This document shows positions 1 to 10,988 of a stretch of 64,000 bases of DNA, piece after piece. The translations under genes were made by a program, and so were the position numbers. Numbering within the stretch: position 1 is the first letter of the stretch; the number at the start of each line of letters is the position of its first letter. The notes under the pieces were generated by a model. The model was not told where the DNA came from. It saw only the letters and a list, made by a program, of their open reading frames with translations, and searched no databases. The stretch is from Talinum fruticosum (taxonomy: Eukaryota > Streptophyta > Magnoliopsida > Caryophyllales > Talinaceae): assembly GCA_021018815.1 (NCBI GenBank), contig JAITYX010000025.1, positions 3,444,501 through 3,508,500 of the forward strand. Direction: 5' to 3'.

Positions 1-729
1 GTCCAATCACTTGGTGGTGACTGAAAGCTGTGGTGGAAACAACCGTTAGGCCTAGAGTTTGAGTTTTCCAGTTTTAGAAACAAACAACCACGACACGGTG
101 TATGAGCCTTGTCCGAAGTAGCTAAAACTTGTTTGCTTGGTGGTTAACGATTAGAAGCCGGTTGCTTTTGAAATTCAAAAAATAGATTAGCCTCGTTTGA
201 ATAACCTACAAAAGCAAACCACATTGGTTTTTAAAGTATAAAATACTTTGATCCAAGATTAGGCACGAGATAATAATTAAATTAGAGTAATTAAATACTT
301 AATTATCTTTGGTCTACAAGAATGGAATTTTACGAGTCTAATATTTAATATACTCAAATTCCATCTTGAGACAATCCTAAAAATAACCAAGTTAGAAAGA
401 GAAAAATATAAGAGTATCGGAACTTGATCCGGTCAACTCTTAAGGAAATAAACTCGACTTAGAATAAAGAACTAACGCTATAATTCACCTTGCATTGAAA
501 TACAAAGTGAGTGCTCGGAATAAAAGTGTTAGAGAAATTATTAGAGCATGCGATGGTTCCGAGTGATGTTTGAGTGAGTCGAAACACCACTCGTAGGAGA
601 TATGCAATAAAGCGCTTTATGAGTCAATAAGAACAGAATAAAAACTTAGATAGGAGTTTACGTAAGACGCATAATGACTTAGAATCAAAACCCAAGAGAG
701 ATAGAGATTTATACCCGAGTCTTTAAACA
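1..729 (-). repeat. Diverged LTR fragment, SIRE-type Copia
   Basis: This stretch aligns, with many changes, to the last 700 or so bases of the LTRs at 1776-3270 and 10989-12474. Shared landmarks include the GTGGTGGAAAC/GTGGTGAAAAC block, the CCTACAAAAG block near 206 and the 'TACTTTG-TCCAAG-TTAG' block near 246. It ends ...TTTAAACA at 729, directly followed by TGATGGGAAAAC of a plus-strand Copia RT. It is therefore the boundary of another minus-strand element of the same family inserted into that RT; the rest lies left of the window. It is clearly older than the complete element next door. The partner flank is missing, so a target duplication (TGATG would be expected) cannot be tested. Confidence 0.7.
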
Positions 730-1570
730 TGATGGGAAAACTAAATTTCTTCCTTCGATTACAAATCAAACAAGAAAAAGATAGAATGTATATTCATCGG
801 TTCTAGTATATGAAGGAGTTATTCAAGATATAGAAGCTTCAAGATGTTAAGCCAGCGAGTTATGCCTGTGGAAAGCAGCACAAAATTGGACTCACACGAG
901 AAGGGTAGATCGAGTAGATCGAGAAAATTTACAGAGGTATGATAAGATTTCTAGTTAACCTAACTTCTAGTAGGCTAAATATCATGTTTAGTGTATGCTT
1001 TTGTGCAAGATTTCTGGCTAACACAAAAGAATTTCATCTCACTGTGGTGAAAAGAATATTTAGATATCTTGCGGGCACTTAGTCACTTAGGTGTCCGGTA
1101 CTCCAAAGACTCGAGTCCGACCCTCGGTGGCTACACAAATGCCGACTATGCTTGATATAAGGTTGATAGGAAGAGTACATCCGGAGTAAATCAATTCCTT
1201 GGACATTCTTTGATCTTCTAGCACTCCAAGAAGCGGAAGTCAATTGCCTTGTCAATAGCCGAGGATGAGTACTTAGTAGCATGGGTTTGTTGTGCTTAGT
1301 CACTATGGATCAAGCAACACTTGAAAGATCTAGGACTGAGTTTCTTAGCAATACCTATCAAATGTGATAATCAAAGTGCAATTAACATACCAAAGAACCC
1401 AATTCAGGACTCCAAAACAAAGCACATTGAGGTCGGTATTAGTTTCGAGAGATCATGTCGAGAAAGGTGATCTTGAGTTTGAATTTATTCTAACTAAGCT
1501 ACAATTGGCTGATTATTTCATTAAATCTTCCGGTGAAGATCATTTTTGCTTCATTATATGTTGAATGCAT
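730..1570 (+). pseudogene. Copia pol remnant (end of RT and RNase H)
   Basis: The plus strand encodes the end of a Copia polyprotein across several frames. From 730 it reads MGKLNFFLRLQIKQ (end of RT). Around 935-1075 it reads the 'SR-NIMFSVC-CARF' and 'VVKRIFRYLAGT' blocks. Around 1330-1410 come the RNase H blocks 'IKCDNQSAI' and 'IPKNP'. At 1480-1550 it has the terminal 'FEFI-TKLQLADYF-K' block. Frames change and stops occur (for example near 1080 and 1297), so it is dead as read. It continues across the inserted element at 1776-12474 into the third-ORF region at 12480 onward. It is the 3' half of the older host Copia. Confidence 0.85.
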
Positions 1571-1775
1571 GATTATGTTTTTATTTGAGTAAGTTATTAT
1601 GTGTTTATGTTGGTTGATCATGTTTCCTATGTGAGAGATCCGATAAATTAGTAGTACAGTTGAAAATTCATGAAACCGAGCCTTAGTCATTAGTTATCGA
1701 AGTTGTTTTCTAAGAGCTCAAATGACAAATTGCATCAAATTTACTTAATTAAAATGGACATTAGATATCCGAGGT
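1571..1775 (+). other. Post-pol spacer of the older Copia, with target site GAGGT
   Basis: AT-rich noncoding DNA follows the end of pol in the older plus-strand Copia. The last five bases, GAGGT (1771-1775), recur at 12475-12479. They are the target-site duplication of the complete Copia inserted between them. No gene is seen here. Confidence 0.75.
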
Positions 1776-3270
1776 TGAAGGTTTGCTCGGGAGAGTCCGA
1801 GTCACCCTAGAGGGGGTGAATAGGGTGATAGAAAATTCTTTTAGAAAATTCGCACTTTTATGCGTAAATGTTGCAAAGACAGATTCCGAGTCTAAAGACA
1901 AAGTCGAAAAGATTGGACTCGAAGTCGGTGAATCGAAGAAGCAAGAGCACTAAGGCCGTCTCGAGCCTAGAATGAACTCGTAAAGTGAACACGAGAGATT
2001 TTACGTGGAAACCCTCCCGGGGCAGAAAACCACGGCCCGTGTCAATCCAGACACGAAGTCAAATCCACTATTTTGAGTCCACAAAATACCGTGAACTTGA
2101 TCGAACCCGAGTTGCTCCCTCGGACAACTCTATACAAGTTTTCCTAGACTCGAAATTCCCTTATCTCGATCTAGTACTTCCTAGCTGAGATAACCCTTAC
2201 AGCTAGGGACAACTAAGCCGAGTTAACCCTTACAGACTTAGTCAAGGGACCTTACAAAGAATGTAAGAAGTGTTTGTAACGAAGTACAAGACCTTACAAC
2301 TCGAAAGTAATGAATTACAGAGTGGGAGTTGTAAGTTGAAGATTGAGAGTAAATACAATGACTTCTATCAAGTAAGTGTATAGACAATATGTTCGGCAAC
2401 CTTCAAGTCTTGTGAAGTGGCTTCCATTTATAGATGACCAGGCAGAGTAGCCGTTATCTTCATCTCGCGACCGAGAGTCCTCTCGTGACCAGTTGTGAAA
2501 GGCTTTCCGAGTCACTCGTAAAGTATCCGTTGAAATATGGACGTTGGACAACGGTTTAACTCTCTTGGAAGTCCCAAAACCATTGGTTGTGTCTTGAAAA
2601 GTGTGGTGAAAACCACCGTTAAGCTTGACGTTCCAGCTTTTCCGGATATGGAAGCGCATGGCTTTCGACACAATCTTCCGGGACTAAAGCAGTGGAAGGT
2701 GAAAAGCCATATCTCGCTGGTGATTTGACGTTCGAAGCCGGCTACTTTTGTAGTTTGAAAAGATATCCTCGATTGAATAACCTACAAAAGTAAAACACCT
2801 TCGGTTCTCAAAGTATAGAGTACTTTGGTCCAAGGTTAGACACGGATAATAAAATAATCATGATAATTAACCAACAGATTATCCGAGTCGGAGAAGAAAT
2901 GGAATTTTCTCGAGTCTAATATCCATGATACTCGAGAATTCCAAATAGTAAAGATAGAAAACTTGATATAGACTAAGCATGAAATGAACTACGAATGCCG
3001 ATTCTGCAAACAATAGAGTAAATAGCCACAAGTTAGACTCCGAGTGAGAGTGGACTCGGAATAAAGAACAAGTTTTCCGAGTTGCTAACCGAAAAGCGGT
3101 TAAAAAGATATGTGAAGGCCGAATCGCATAGAAAAGATACTTTTTAACTCAAGTAAGTTTCTAAGACACAGAGAATGCCTTGGAATCAAAACTCTATATA
3201 AATGACATCGTTATACCCGATTCCTTTTGCATGACTCGTAAAGATATAGAGCAGATGTCTCGAGTCTTCA
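1776..3270 (-). repeat. 3' LTR of the complete Copia
   Basis: Nearly identical to 10989-12474. The reverse complement starts TGAAGACTCG and ends CCTTCA. A TATA-like CTATAAATG lies at 2425-2433 on the minus strand. It is 9 bases longer than its partner, and many of the differences are one-base indels around CCGAG, CTCGAG or CGAG motifs. The GAGGT target copy abuts it at 1771-1775. Confidence 0.93.
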
Positions 3271-3283
3271 ATCTCCCCTTTTG
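3271..3283 (-). other. Polypurine tract of the complete Copia
   Basis: On the minus strand the sequence just before the 3' LTR reads AAAAGGGGAGAT, directly followed by TGAAGACTC. This is the expected priming site for plus-strand DNA synthesis. The older Copia has the equivalent AAAAGGGGGAGAT at 14707-14719. Confidence 0.85.
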
Positions 3284-3689
3284 ATGAAAGACATTCCATA
3301 CTTAAACAGAAACTTTGTTAGAGGAAAAATAGATCGATTCCGAGTAGTTTGAGTAAAAGTAAGGCATAATGAATGGATCGGAGCAATGTACACTATATCA
3401 AAGCAAATTAAAGTATGCTTGAACTCATTAACTCGTAAAAGAAAGAACTCGTAAATTAATAATGAAATGCATCAATTCATTAAAAGAAATTACAAGGGCG
3501 GAAAGAACTCCCCTAGACAAGACAACCAGTTTCGACTACATTTTCTCCCCTTGCCTTTCAAAGAAAAACAAGAAACAAAAAGAAGGGAGAAAAGTACAAG
3601 TAATACACATAAGTTGTCCGGACAAAGAGAAAGTTTTGAAACAGAAATTCGGAGACACCGAGGAATCGCGACTCGAGTGCATGGCTCCA

Positions 3690-5301
3690 ACTAGGAAGGA
3701 GGGGATTTCGAGTGGAGGCGGAGGTGCGCCGGCGCCGATAAGATCTTGACGATGTACTTGAGCGCGGCGAAGGGAGAACCGGAACAATCCGCAGGGGCTC
3801 AGCTCCGAGTGGCCGACCCGGAGAAAGTGGATCGAGGGGTTCTTCCCTTGGGACCTCGGGGCTGGAGGGGGCTGCTCCGGCCGACTCGCCGGAGGAGCGA
3901 GATCTTCCGACCCACTCGGATCGCTGTCCGAGCCGAGTACAAGCAATTTGAGCTTGGGAGCAGGCTGTCCCTCAGCGAGCTGCCACGACCTCTTCTTCCC
4001 TTGGCCCGGAAGGGCCGCCTCGCCCGCGAGTTCCTCGGCGTCCTCCGCCGCATCTCGTAGCTTCTTCCTCTCGCTTCCTCTCGCTTCCTCGCTGTCCTAG
4101 GAGGTCGGGCTCGGGCTCGAAGACGCCTCGGATGTGTCCGAGTCATCCGGGCCTCGAGCCGCCTTGGACCGTCTCTCTCTAAGGAGCTCAGCCAGCTCCT
4201 TCTCGCTCCTTAACCAGCTCTCTCATCTCAAGAACAAGAGACTCGCTGCTCTCGGATTTGGGACTCGACCGGTCTTTTGGTTGATGGTCGGACCTCGAAG
4301 AACGGACTTGAAACCCCCGAGCATGTCTCCGAATTCGAAGACACAGAGGTGATCTTGTCCATGAAGACAGGGGACAAGAGGCCGGAGAGAGTTTTGGAAG
4401 CACTCGGAGGTGGAGGCACCACCAGGTGAAGACGGAAGAGGGAGAGGGGTTGATTTCGAGTCCGAGGTGGAGAAGGAGGCCTCGGCTCGAAGTTGTGAAC
4501 CCGCACACCGGGGTTAGTTTCCGGTATCCGTACCCTCGGAGTTCCTTCTTGCCGACCACAATGGCCGCCTCGTACACCGCGTTAGGGTCGGAGGGAAGAG
4601 GAACTTGGAATTGTTTGAAGACAAGGGTGAGAAGAGCACCGAAAGGAAGGGAGGTGTTCTTCTTGGTTTGAAGTTGAGCTGGCACAGCGGCCATCCGCTC
4701 AATGATGAAGGGGAAGAGGTCGACTTCGTATCCCTCCAGTGATATCGAAGAGGGCTTTGAGGTGCTTGGAGTTGGGGTTCTCCTTGCTAGAATGCTCGTG
4801 AGAAGAAGGTTCTCATCAGCAGGAAACACGAAGCCTCGGCTTCGACTTCAACCGAGTCACGAAAAGTTCTTTCTGGACCCGGGGAATTCTTTAGCATACT
4901 TTTCAAAGAAGTCGTCGGCGACTTCAGTGAAAGGGATAGGGTTGCTGTTCAAGAAGAGAGAAGAGACTTTGAACAGACGGTGAAGGAGAGAGGTGTTGAT
5001 ACTGAACCGTAATGTTCCGAACCCGAGAGGTTAGAACATTTTCAGAGTGGGAGAGATGAGTATAAAATCTCGGACACGAGTTCGGGATAGATGAACTCAC
5101 TGAAACACAGGAAAGGGTAGACTCGGTGGTTTGGATATTAGACAACCAGGAGAATTTGGTTGTTGGGAAGAACTTGTCGTCCAGACGCAAGATGCTCGGG
5201 TGACAATGGGTTTAGAAGGGGTTGAGCTTTCGGCTTGTTGGAGCGAGGCTTTTGGAGGATGAAGAAACCCGAAAGTCGGGATGGTTTCCTCTTTTAGGCA
5301 T
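3690..5301 (-). pseudogene. Third ORF of the complete Copia (plant-transposon-domain-like, SIRE env-position ORF)
   Basis: The region between pol and the 3' LTR is coding-like on the minus strand. A plausible start is the ATG at 5301-5299 (MPKRGNHPDF, then a Ser-rich stretch). The frame changes before the best-preserved part. That part, around 4890-4450, reads FTEVADDFFEKYAKEF, then SISLEGYEVDLFPFIIERMA and LPFGALLTLVFKQFQVPL. The 'LPFG-LLT-VF--F-VPL' pattern resembles the 'putative plant transposon protein' domain found in retrotransposon-linked plant ORFs. The C-terminal part is rich in Ser, Asp, Glu and Pro (around 3880-3946). In SIRE elements this position holds an envelope-like ORF of unknown function. 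I see no convincing signal peptide, so I do not call it an envelope protein. Frameshifts prevent one continuous reading. Confidence 0.6.
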
Positions 5302-5549
5302 TGTGAGAGATGAAAAGATGAAACTTTTTGAAAGAGAAAGAGAAAGAGAAGGAGGTGTAGAAGAGAAGAAAACGAAAATGGTAGAAGAAAATGGGAAGAG
5401 AGCAATGAAAACTTACGAGAGAGAAAGAGAGCTTCTTCGACGTCTCGCGGACGATCAGTGGAACACTGTTCACGTAGAAAACTTCCGCGAGAGGGATTTC
5501 GTTTGAGAGGGAAGGAGTTTTAGAGTACCGAGAGAAAGATGGATAGACG

Positions 5550-5560
5550 TTATTTATAAT
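5550..5560 (-). promoter_or_regulatory. Possible internal TATA box for the third ORF
   Basis: On the minus strand ATTATAAATAA lies about 250 bp before the ATG at 5301, followed by a pyrimidine-rich leader (5300-5540). The older Copia has the same arrangement (TATA at about 12652, ATG at 12900). This suggests that the third ORF is transcribed from its own internal promoter. Function is inferred only from motif and position. Confidence 0.4.
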
Positions 5561-5947
5561 GAGTACGCGCGCCCGTTCACTATCCGTTAAGTAACTCCGT
5601 TCTGTCTCACTCGTCCATCGATCATTAATGCCCGGTGTGACAGTTCTTCTTCAACGGTTGAGATATCGGTAGTTTGAAATCTGCGGTTAAGATCCGATCG
5701 CAGCGCTCGAGAAAGAGAGAGAAAAAGAGTTTGAAATTATAGTCCGAAACTCTCCACTGTTTCTAGAGATAGCTTCAGAAAAATTGATGTCCAAATTTCT
5801 CTTACGTCCGAGTTTGGCTCGAAAAGTTTCCGAGTGACTCGAAACACGAAATAACTATCAGCCCAAGTATCACATGATCAATCGAACTAATGGCTATTGA
5901 CAACGAAAGCACATAGCATAGAAATATTCAAGAGTCACAACACAAAA

Positions 5948-6600
5948 CTAAGCATTTAACATACCGAGCTCATTCCGAATAAAATGCAATTGATCTTCAC
6001 CAAGAGGCTTAGTAAAGATATCAGCTAATTGAAGATTAGTAGGAATGAATTCAAGTGTAATGTCACCCTTTTTCGAGTGATCGCGTAAGAAATGATACTC
6101 GACTTCAATATGCTTTGTTTTTGAGTGCTTGGACAGGATTCTTAGTGATACCGATTGCGCTTTGATTGTCACACTTGATTGGGACAGAGTTGAGAGATAG
6201 TCCAAGATCCTTCAAGTGTTGTTTTATCCAGAGAATGCAGGCGCAACAAGCTCCAGCTGCAATATATTCAGCTTCCGCAGTTGATAGAGCTACCGAGTTT
6301 TGCTTCTTTGAGTGCCGGGATATTAGGGATTGACCCGAAACCGGCAAGCTCCGGATGTGCTCTTTCGATCAACTTTGTATCCTCGCGTAGTCCGCGTCTC
6401 GAGTACCCAGTCGGACTCGGCTCCGAGTCTCCGGAGTACCACGAGTCCTAGACTCGAGTGCCTGCAAGATATCTCGAATATTCTCTTCACCGTAGTGAGA
6501 TGTGATTCTTTTGGATTAGCTTGAAATCGTGCGCATAAGCAAACACTGAACATTATGTCCGGTCCGCTCGAAGTAAGATATAGCAGTTGATCCAATCATA
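5948..6600 (-). pseudogene. Copia RNase H domain and end of pol
   Basis: Leftward reading gives the RT-RNase H connection (DQLLYLTSSGPDIMFSVC, CARFQANPKESHLTTVKRIF) and then the RNase H core. Visible motifs are SKKQNSVALSTAEAEYIAAG, where the second acidic residue sits in AEAEY, then CDNQSAI and the terminal HIEVEYHFLRDH and QLADIFTKPLGEDQL. The stop is at about 5948 after GMLNA. Two frame changes (near 6350 and 6150) interrupt it. This enzyme removes RNA from the RNA-DNA hybrid during reverse transcription. Confidence 0.9.
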
Positions 6601-6635
6601 CCTCGATAGAGTTTCGATCTACTGCTTTACCTGTT

Positions 6636-7490
6636 TCATCCGAGTCGAGTTTTATACTGCTTGCTCATAGGAGTAGATGCGTGCTTTGCATCTTGAAGTT
6701 TGTATTTCTTCAGCAGTTCCTTGGTGTACTTTGATTGATGGACAAAGATTCCATCTTTGTCTTGTTTGATTTGCAGCTCAAGGAAGAAATTGAGTTCTCC
6801 CATCATACTCATTTGGAACTCTTGGCTCATCAACTCAGAAAATTCTTGGCACAGAAATTCATTAGTAGCACCGAAAATAATATCATCAACATATATTTGA
6901 ACAATGAGAAAATCTTTCCCTTTGGTCTTTATGAATAGGGTCTTGTCGATCCGACCTCTTTTAAAATCATTTTGAACCAGGAAGTCGCTCAGTCTTTCGT
7001 ACCAAGCTCTAGGGGCTTGCTTAAGACCATAGAGAGCCTTTTGAAGTTTGAAAACATGATTTGGAAATTCCGAGTTTTCAAAACCAGGAGGTCGCTCGAC
7101 ATAGACCTCTTCTTCAATAAAACCATTGAGAAAGGCACACTTAACATCCATTTGATATAATTTAATATGCATGCAGGATGCAAATGCCAACAGATATTCT
7201 AATGGCTTCAATTCTAGCTACTCGGTGCAAAGGTTTCCCCACAATCAATTCCTTCCTCTTGATTGTAACCCCGAGCTACAAGTCTAGCCTTGTTTCGACT
7301 ACTATTCCACCCTCATCCAGTTTGTTTTTGAAAACCCATTTGGTTCCTATAATCTGGGTGGTCGGAAGGTCGGTTGGTCGAGTCCGGACTTGGTTTCTCT
7401 CGAATTGATTCAGCTCTTCTTGCATGGCCTCTACCCATTCGGGTTCATTAAGGGCTTCTAGTGCATTTTTGGGTTCAGTTAGTGAAATGA
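6636..7490 (-). pseudogene. Copia reverse transcriptase domain
   Basis: The core from 7211 to 6636 reads through 191 codons. It starts at 'MKPLEYLLAFA', then shows VKCAFLNGFIEEEVYVE, PPGFENSEFP, FKLQKALYGLKQAPRAWYERL and the catalytic box YVDDIIFGATN. It ends in the thumb with LLKKYKLQDAKHASTPMSK. The N-terminal part (about 7211-7490: EPEWVEAMQEELNQFERN, then GTKWVFKNK) is in shifted frames. This is standard RVT_2-type Copia RT. The catalytic aspartates are intact, so loss of function, if real, comes from frameshifts and not from the active site. Confidence 0.92.
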
Positions 7491-7771
7491 ATGCAGTGAA
7501 TGCACATAGATTATGAAGAGAAGAACGAGTTCTTACCCCACTGTTGATATCGAAATAATGTTTTCTTGGGGATGACTGGAAGTAAATTTGAATGCTTTAC
7601 CAGTTCTTTGATTCACCGGGTTTGTTGGTTGAATTGCTTGATCTTCGAAGCTTGCTCTAAGTGATCTTCTTCATTGACTTGCTCGTTACGAGCGACCTCT
7701 AGAGTTGTCTCATTCCGAGCTTCCTCGTTCGAGTGGTCTCCTTCTAAGTCTTTATAGACTCATCTTCGTCA

Positions 7772-8984
7772 TCATCCTTTCGAGCTTCGGTTCGAGTATG
7801 AAGATTCACTTGGTTTTCCCTGTTCAAGCTCATCAAACACTACGTGGATACTTTCTTCCACTTTGTTAGTTCTCTTGTTGAATATACGGTAAGCTTTGCT
7901 ATGAGAAGAATAACCTAGAAAAATTCCTTCGTCTCGACCGAGCATCAAACTTGGTCGGATGATCCTTACCGTTGTTGTGGACAAAGCACTTACATCCGAA
8001 AGATCCGAAATAGGAAATATTTGGCTTCCTTCCTTTGTAGAGCTCATAAGGTGTTTTCTTCGAATGGGTCCGATGAGGCATCGATTGAGAGTGTAGTTGG
8101 CTGTGTTTACTGCCTCCGCCCGTAAATAGTAAGGTAAGTTGTGTTCAATCATCATCGTCCTTGCTATTTCTTCAAGGGTTCTGTTCTTTCTCTCAACTAC
8201 TCCATTCTCGCTGAGGAGTTCGGGTGCCGAGAAGTTATGAGAAATTCCGTTCTTGTCACAAAACTCGAGAATTCCGAGTAATCGAACTCCCTTCCATGGT
8301 CGGTTCGAATCTTTTGAATCCGAGTCCGAGACTCAACTTGAATCTTTCTACGAGCTTGCAGAACTCCTTAAAGGCCTCATTCTTATGCTTCGAAAACACA
8401 CCCAGGTAAATCTTGAAAAATCATCAATAATAACAAGTATGTAAGATTTACCTCCGAGACTCTTCACAGGGATTTCACCACATAAGTCCATGTGTAGTAA
8501 TTCAAGCACGTTGGATGTGGAAACTGTCTTCGAGAGATTTGAATGAAGACCGACTTGTTTCCCTCGGTGCATGCTTCACATACTTTATCCTTCTCAAACG
8601 CACGGTTAGGTAATCCTCTAACCATACCAAGAGATGCAAGCTTTTTGATAGTATGCATGCTAATATGACCTAATCTACGATGCCAAGTCCAAGAATCATC
8701 TTGAAGAAATGCTTTTAAACATGATAAGTTCCGACTTGGGTCGAGAGAGGGATGATGTAGGTATTACCCGATCTCTTACCCGAGAGCTTTACCTCTTTGG
8801 TGGTCTCATCCGTGATGTAGCACTTGGATTGAGTGAATTTTACCTCTTGACCTTTGTCACAAAGTCGGGAGATGCTAAGTAAGTTGTACTTAAGTCCTTT
8901 GACAAGGTAGACTGGGCTCACCAGATTGTTTCCATTACCAATCTTCCCAATGCCCACTATCTTGCCCTTCGCTGTCATCACCAA
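7772..8984 (-). pseudogene. Copia pre-integrase zinc finger and integrase
   Basis: Leftward from about 8984 the reading shows NNLVSPVYLVKGLKYNLLSI and LCDKGQEVKFTQSKCYI. Next come the pre-integrase HHCC part (TWHRRLGHIS, HTIKKLASLGMVRGLPN, VCEACTEG) and the catalytic core starting LHMDLCGEIPVKSLGGKSYI with VIIDDFSRFTWV. The later part reads MMIEHNLPYYLRAEAVNTAN, KKTPYELYKGRKPN and EGIFLGYSSHSKAYRIFN. The first core Asp lies in 'HMDLCG' and the second in the broken 8150-8350 stretch. Several one-base frame shifts split it. It inserts element DNA into the host chromosome. Confidence 0.9.
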
Positions 8985-9159
8985 AGGTCACCTTTCCTCC
9001 TTTATATGACTCCAGCTCGGAAAAGAGTCCTTGGTCACCCGACATATGTCGAGAACAACCGCTGTCCAGGTACCAGTGTCCTTTTGATCTTTTCCGAGTG
9101 ACTCCGCAAAACAGAGAACATCTAACCCTTCTCACTTCCTCTAACGAACCTAGTAACAT
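8935..9159 (-). pseudogene. Copia aspartic protease domain
   Basis: The catalytic signature is HWYLDSGCSRHMSGD (Asp-Ser-Gly), followed by FSELESYKGGKVTFGDDS. The frame then shifts into GKIVGIGKIGNGN. This retropepsin-type protease cuts the Gag-Pol polyprotein. The position between gag and integrase is normal for Copia. Confidence 0.9.
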
Positions 9160-9803
9160 TCCTTACTCGTGGTCCTTTTACGAGGAAGAAGGTGCTTCGA
9201 ACCCGATTTGAATGACTTTGGTTTTAGTCCGATTCCGAGTCTCCTTCTTTTCGAGAACTCGAGTCTGTGTCTCTTTCCTTTTAAAAACCTTTCCTTTTGA
9301 AACAGAGGAAAATGGTTTCTTTTTGTAAATAGGTCCGGGTTTAGTCCTCCTTTCATTTTTGTGAATGGGACCATGCTTAGCCTTTTTGAACTTAACAGCT
9401 TCGGAATCCTTTTGAACAATTCCGAGTAAGAATTAGATTCTTCTTCTTTGTTGAAACCAAGACCTTCTTTTCGAAATGAGACACATTGTGATCCTAAGAG
9501 CATATCAAGGTTCTTCCGTCCTTGAGAAAACTTCAAAACCAGATCTTGAGACTCAATGAGCTTCTGTTTCGTTGCTCATTTTCTTTCTCGAGTAACTCGG
9601 ACTCGGTCTCATTAGTTTGAGCACTTGTCTTGAGTTCTCCGAGTGTGAGTCTCGGCTTTTCCAATTCATTTTTTAAAAAGGTGCTCTCAGTAGTGATTGA
9701 CTCAAGTTGTTCCTTGAAATGAGAAGAATCGAATTGGACTTTTCTTCCAAAGTAAAGATGTATTTAGCTAAATCAACTTTGGAGAATTTGAGGAAGTAGT
9801 TTA

Positions 9804-10929
9804 TTACCTCTTGAGGATCGGTTTCCTCGTTGTCCGAGTCCGAGTCCGACTCTCTTTCAGCTTCCGAGGCGAAATTGCCATCGGACACTTCGAGTCATCC
9901 GAGTCTTCGTCGTCTTCGGATGAATCCTCGTCACTCCATGTTGCCATCATGGCCTTTTTCTTCTTCCTGTCCCTTCTTCGTTTTGGACAGTCCTTGACTA
10001 TGTGATCTTTGCTCGCCACATTCGAAACATCCGGAATTCTTAGAGAAAGATAACTTTGAGGATGAAGAAAACTTACCTTTTCTGTCTCTCTTGTCCTTTT
10101 GTAGAATTCTTCTTTTGGTCTTTTGTCCCATCTTTTGTGCTTCATCATTCTCTTGAAGCCTCTTGCAATGAGTGCCATGGGATCATCTTCCGAGTCGGAG
10201 GAGCTTGGACTTGCTTCTTTGGATTCCGAGGCTTTAAGCGCGATGTTCCTTTTGGAAGTACCCTCAGCATCTTCTTCTTCCGGATGTATCTCATGAGTCG
10301 AAGCTTTCCAATGAGCTCGTCCGGCTTCAAGAGTGAGAGGTTCCGAGCCTCTTCTATGGCGAGTTACCTTCGGACCCCATCGTTTCTTGGGTAGGCTTCG
10401 AGAATTTTCCAGCACATTTCTTCATGGGAGATTTTCTTTCCCAAAGATTTGAGATTGTTGGTGATCTCGAGTGAAGCGTATGAACATCCGAGTAATGTTC
10501 TCTTCGGCTCCATTTTGAAAAGCTCATATTTGTGAAGATACTCGGCTGATCTTCGCTTGTCTCACCCGACTTGTACCTTCGTAGGTGTTGACCGCAGTGT
10601 CCCACACCTCTTTAGCAGAGTCACGAGCAGAGACTCGATTATATTCTTCTCGAGCTTATGGCGCACATGAGGATGTTCATGGCTTTGAAGTTCTTTCGAA
10701 CTTCTCGCCTCGCTGGCGTGAACTCAGCCTTTGTCTTTGGAAGCATTCCGAATTCATCTGTCTTCGTTGGAATGTAGTTTCCTTGTTGTATGATTTCCCA
10801 TACTTCTTCGTCGTGATCCATAAGGAAACATTCCATCGGCTTCTTCCAGTGACCGAAATTTGAACCTTTGAATTTTGGTGGCTCGTTGGAAGATCTACCT
10901 TCGTCGAACTCTCCGGTGTTCCGATCCAT
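9804..10929 (-). pseudogene. Copia gag (capsid and zinc knuckle)
   Basis: It starts at ATG 10929 with MDRNTGEFDEG, then PPKFKGSNFGHWK, a Copia gag N-terminus (DUF4219/UBN2 type), and DEEVWEIIQQGNY. The middle is shifted (VRDSAKEVWDT-like, then EEMCWKILEAYPRNDGV-like around 10400-10620). Near 10000-10035 there is a CCHC zinc knuckle. The first half (CFECG) and second half (DHIVKDCPK) are in different frames, so a single indel separates them. A very acidic Ser/Asp stretch (SDEDSSEDDEDSDD) follows at about 9890-9935. Gag packages the element RNA. The remainder down to about 9160 is Lys/Ser-rich linker leading to the protease. Confidence 0.85.
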
Positions 10930-10974
10930 CCGATCTTTAAACCTTTGGACTGTTAGATCCTTTATAAAAGGTTA

Positions 10975-10986
10975 GGCTCGATACCA
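10975..10986 (-). other. Primer binding site, initiator-Met tRNA type
   Basis: On the minus strand TGGTATCGAGCC lies two bases inside the 5' LTR. Plant Copia elements usually carry TGGTATCAGAGC, complementary to the 3' end of initiator-Met tRNA. Here one A of the canonical site is missing. Confidence 0.8.
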
Positions 10987-10988
10987 AT

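Noticed and set aside
3462..3749. Plus-strand ORFs opposite the Copia third ORF
   Set aside because: Shadow frames with biased composition and no recognisable domain.
4188..4829. 213-codon minus-strand ORF as an independent host gene
   Set aside because: It lies between pol and the 3' LTR of a complete Copia and fits that element's third ORF.
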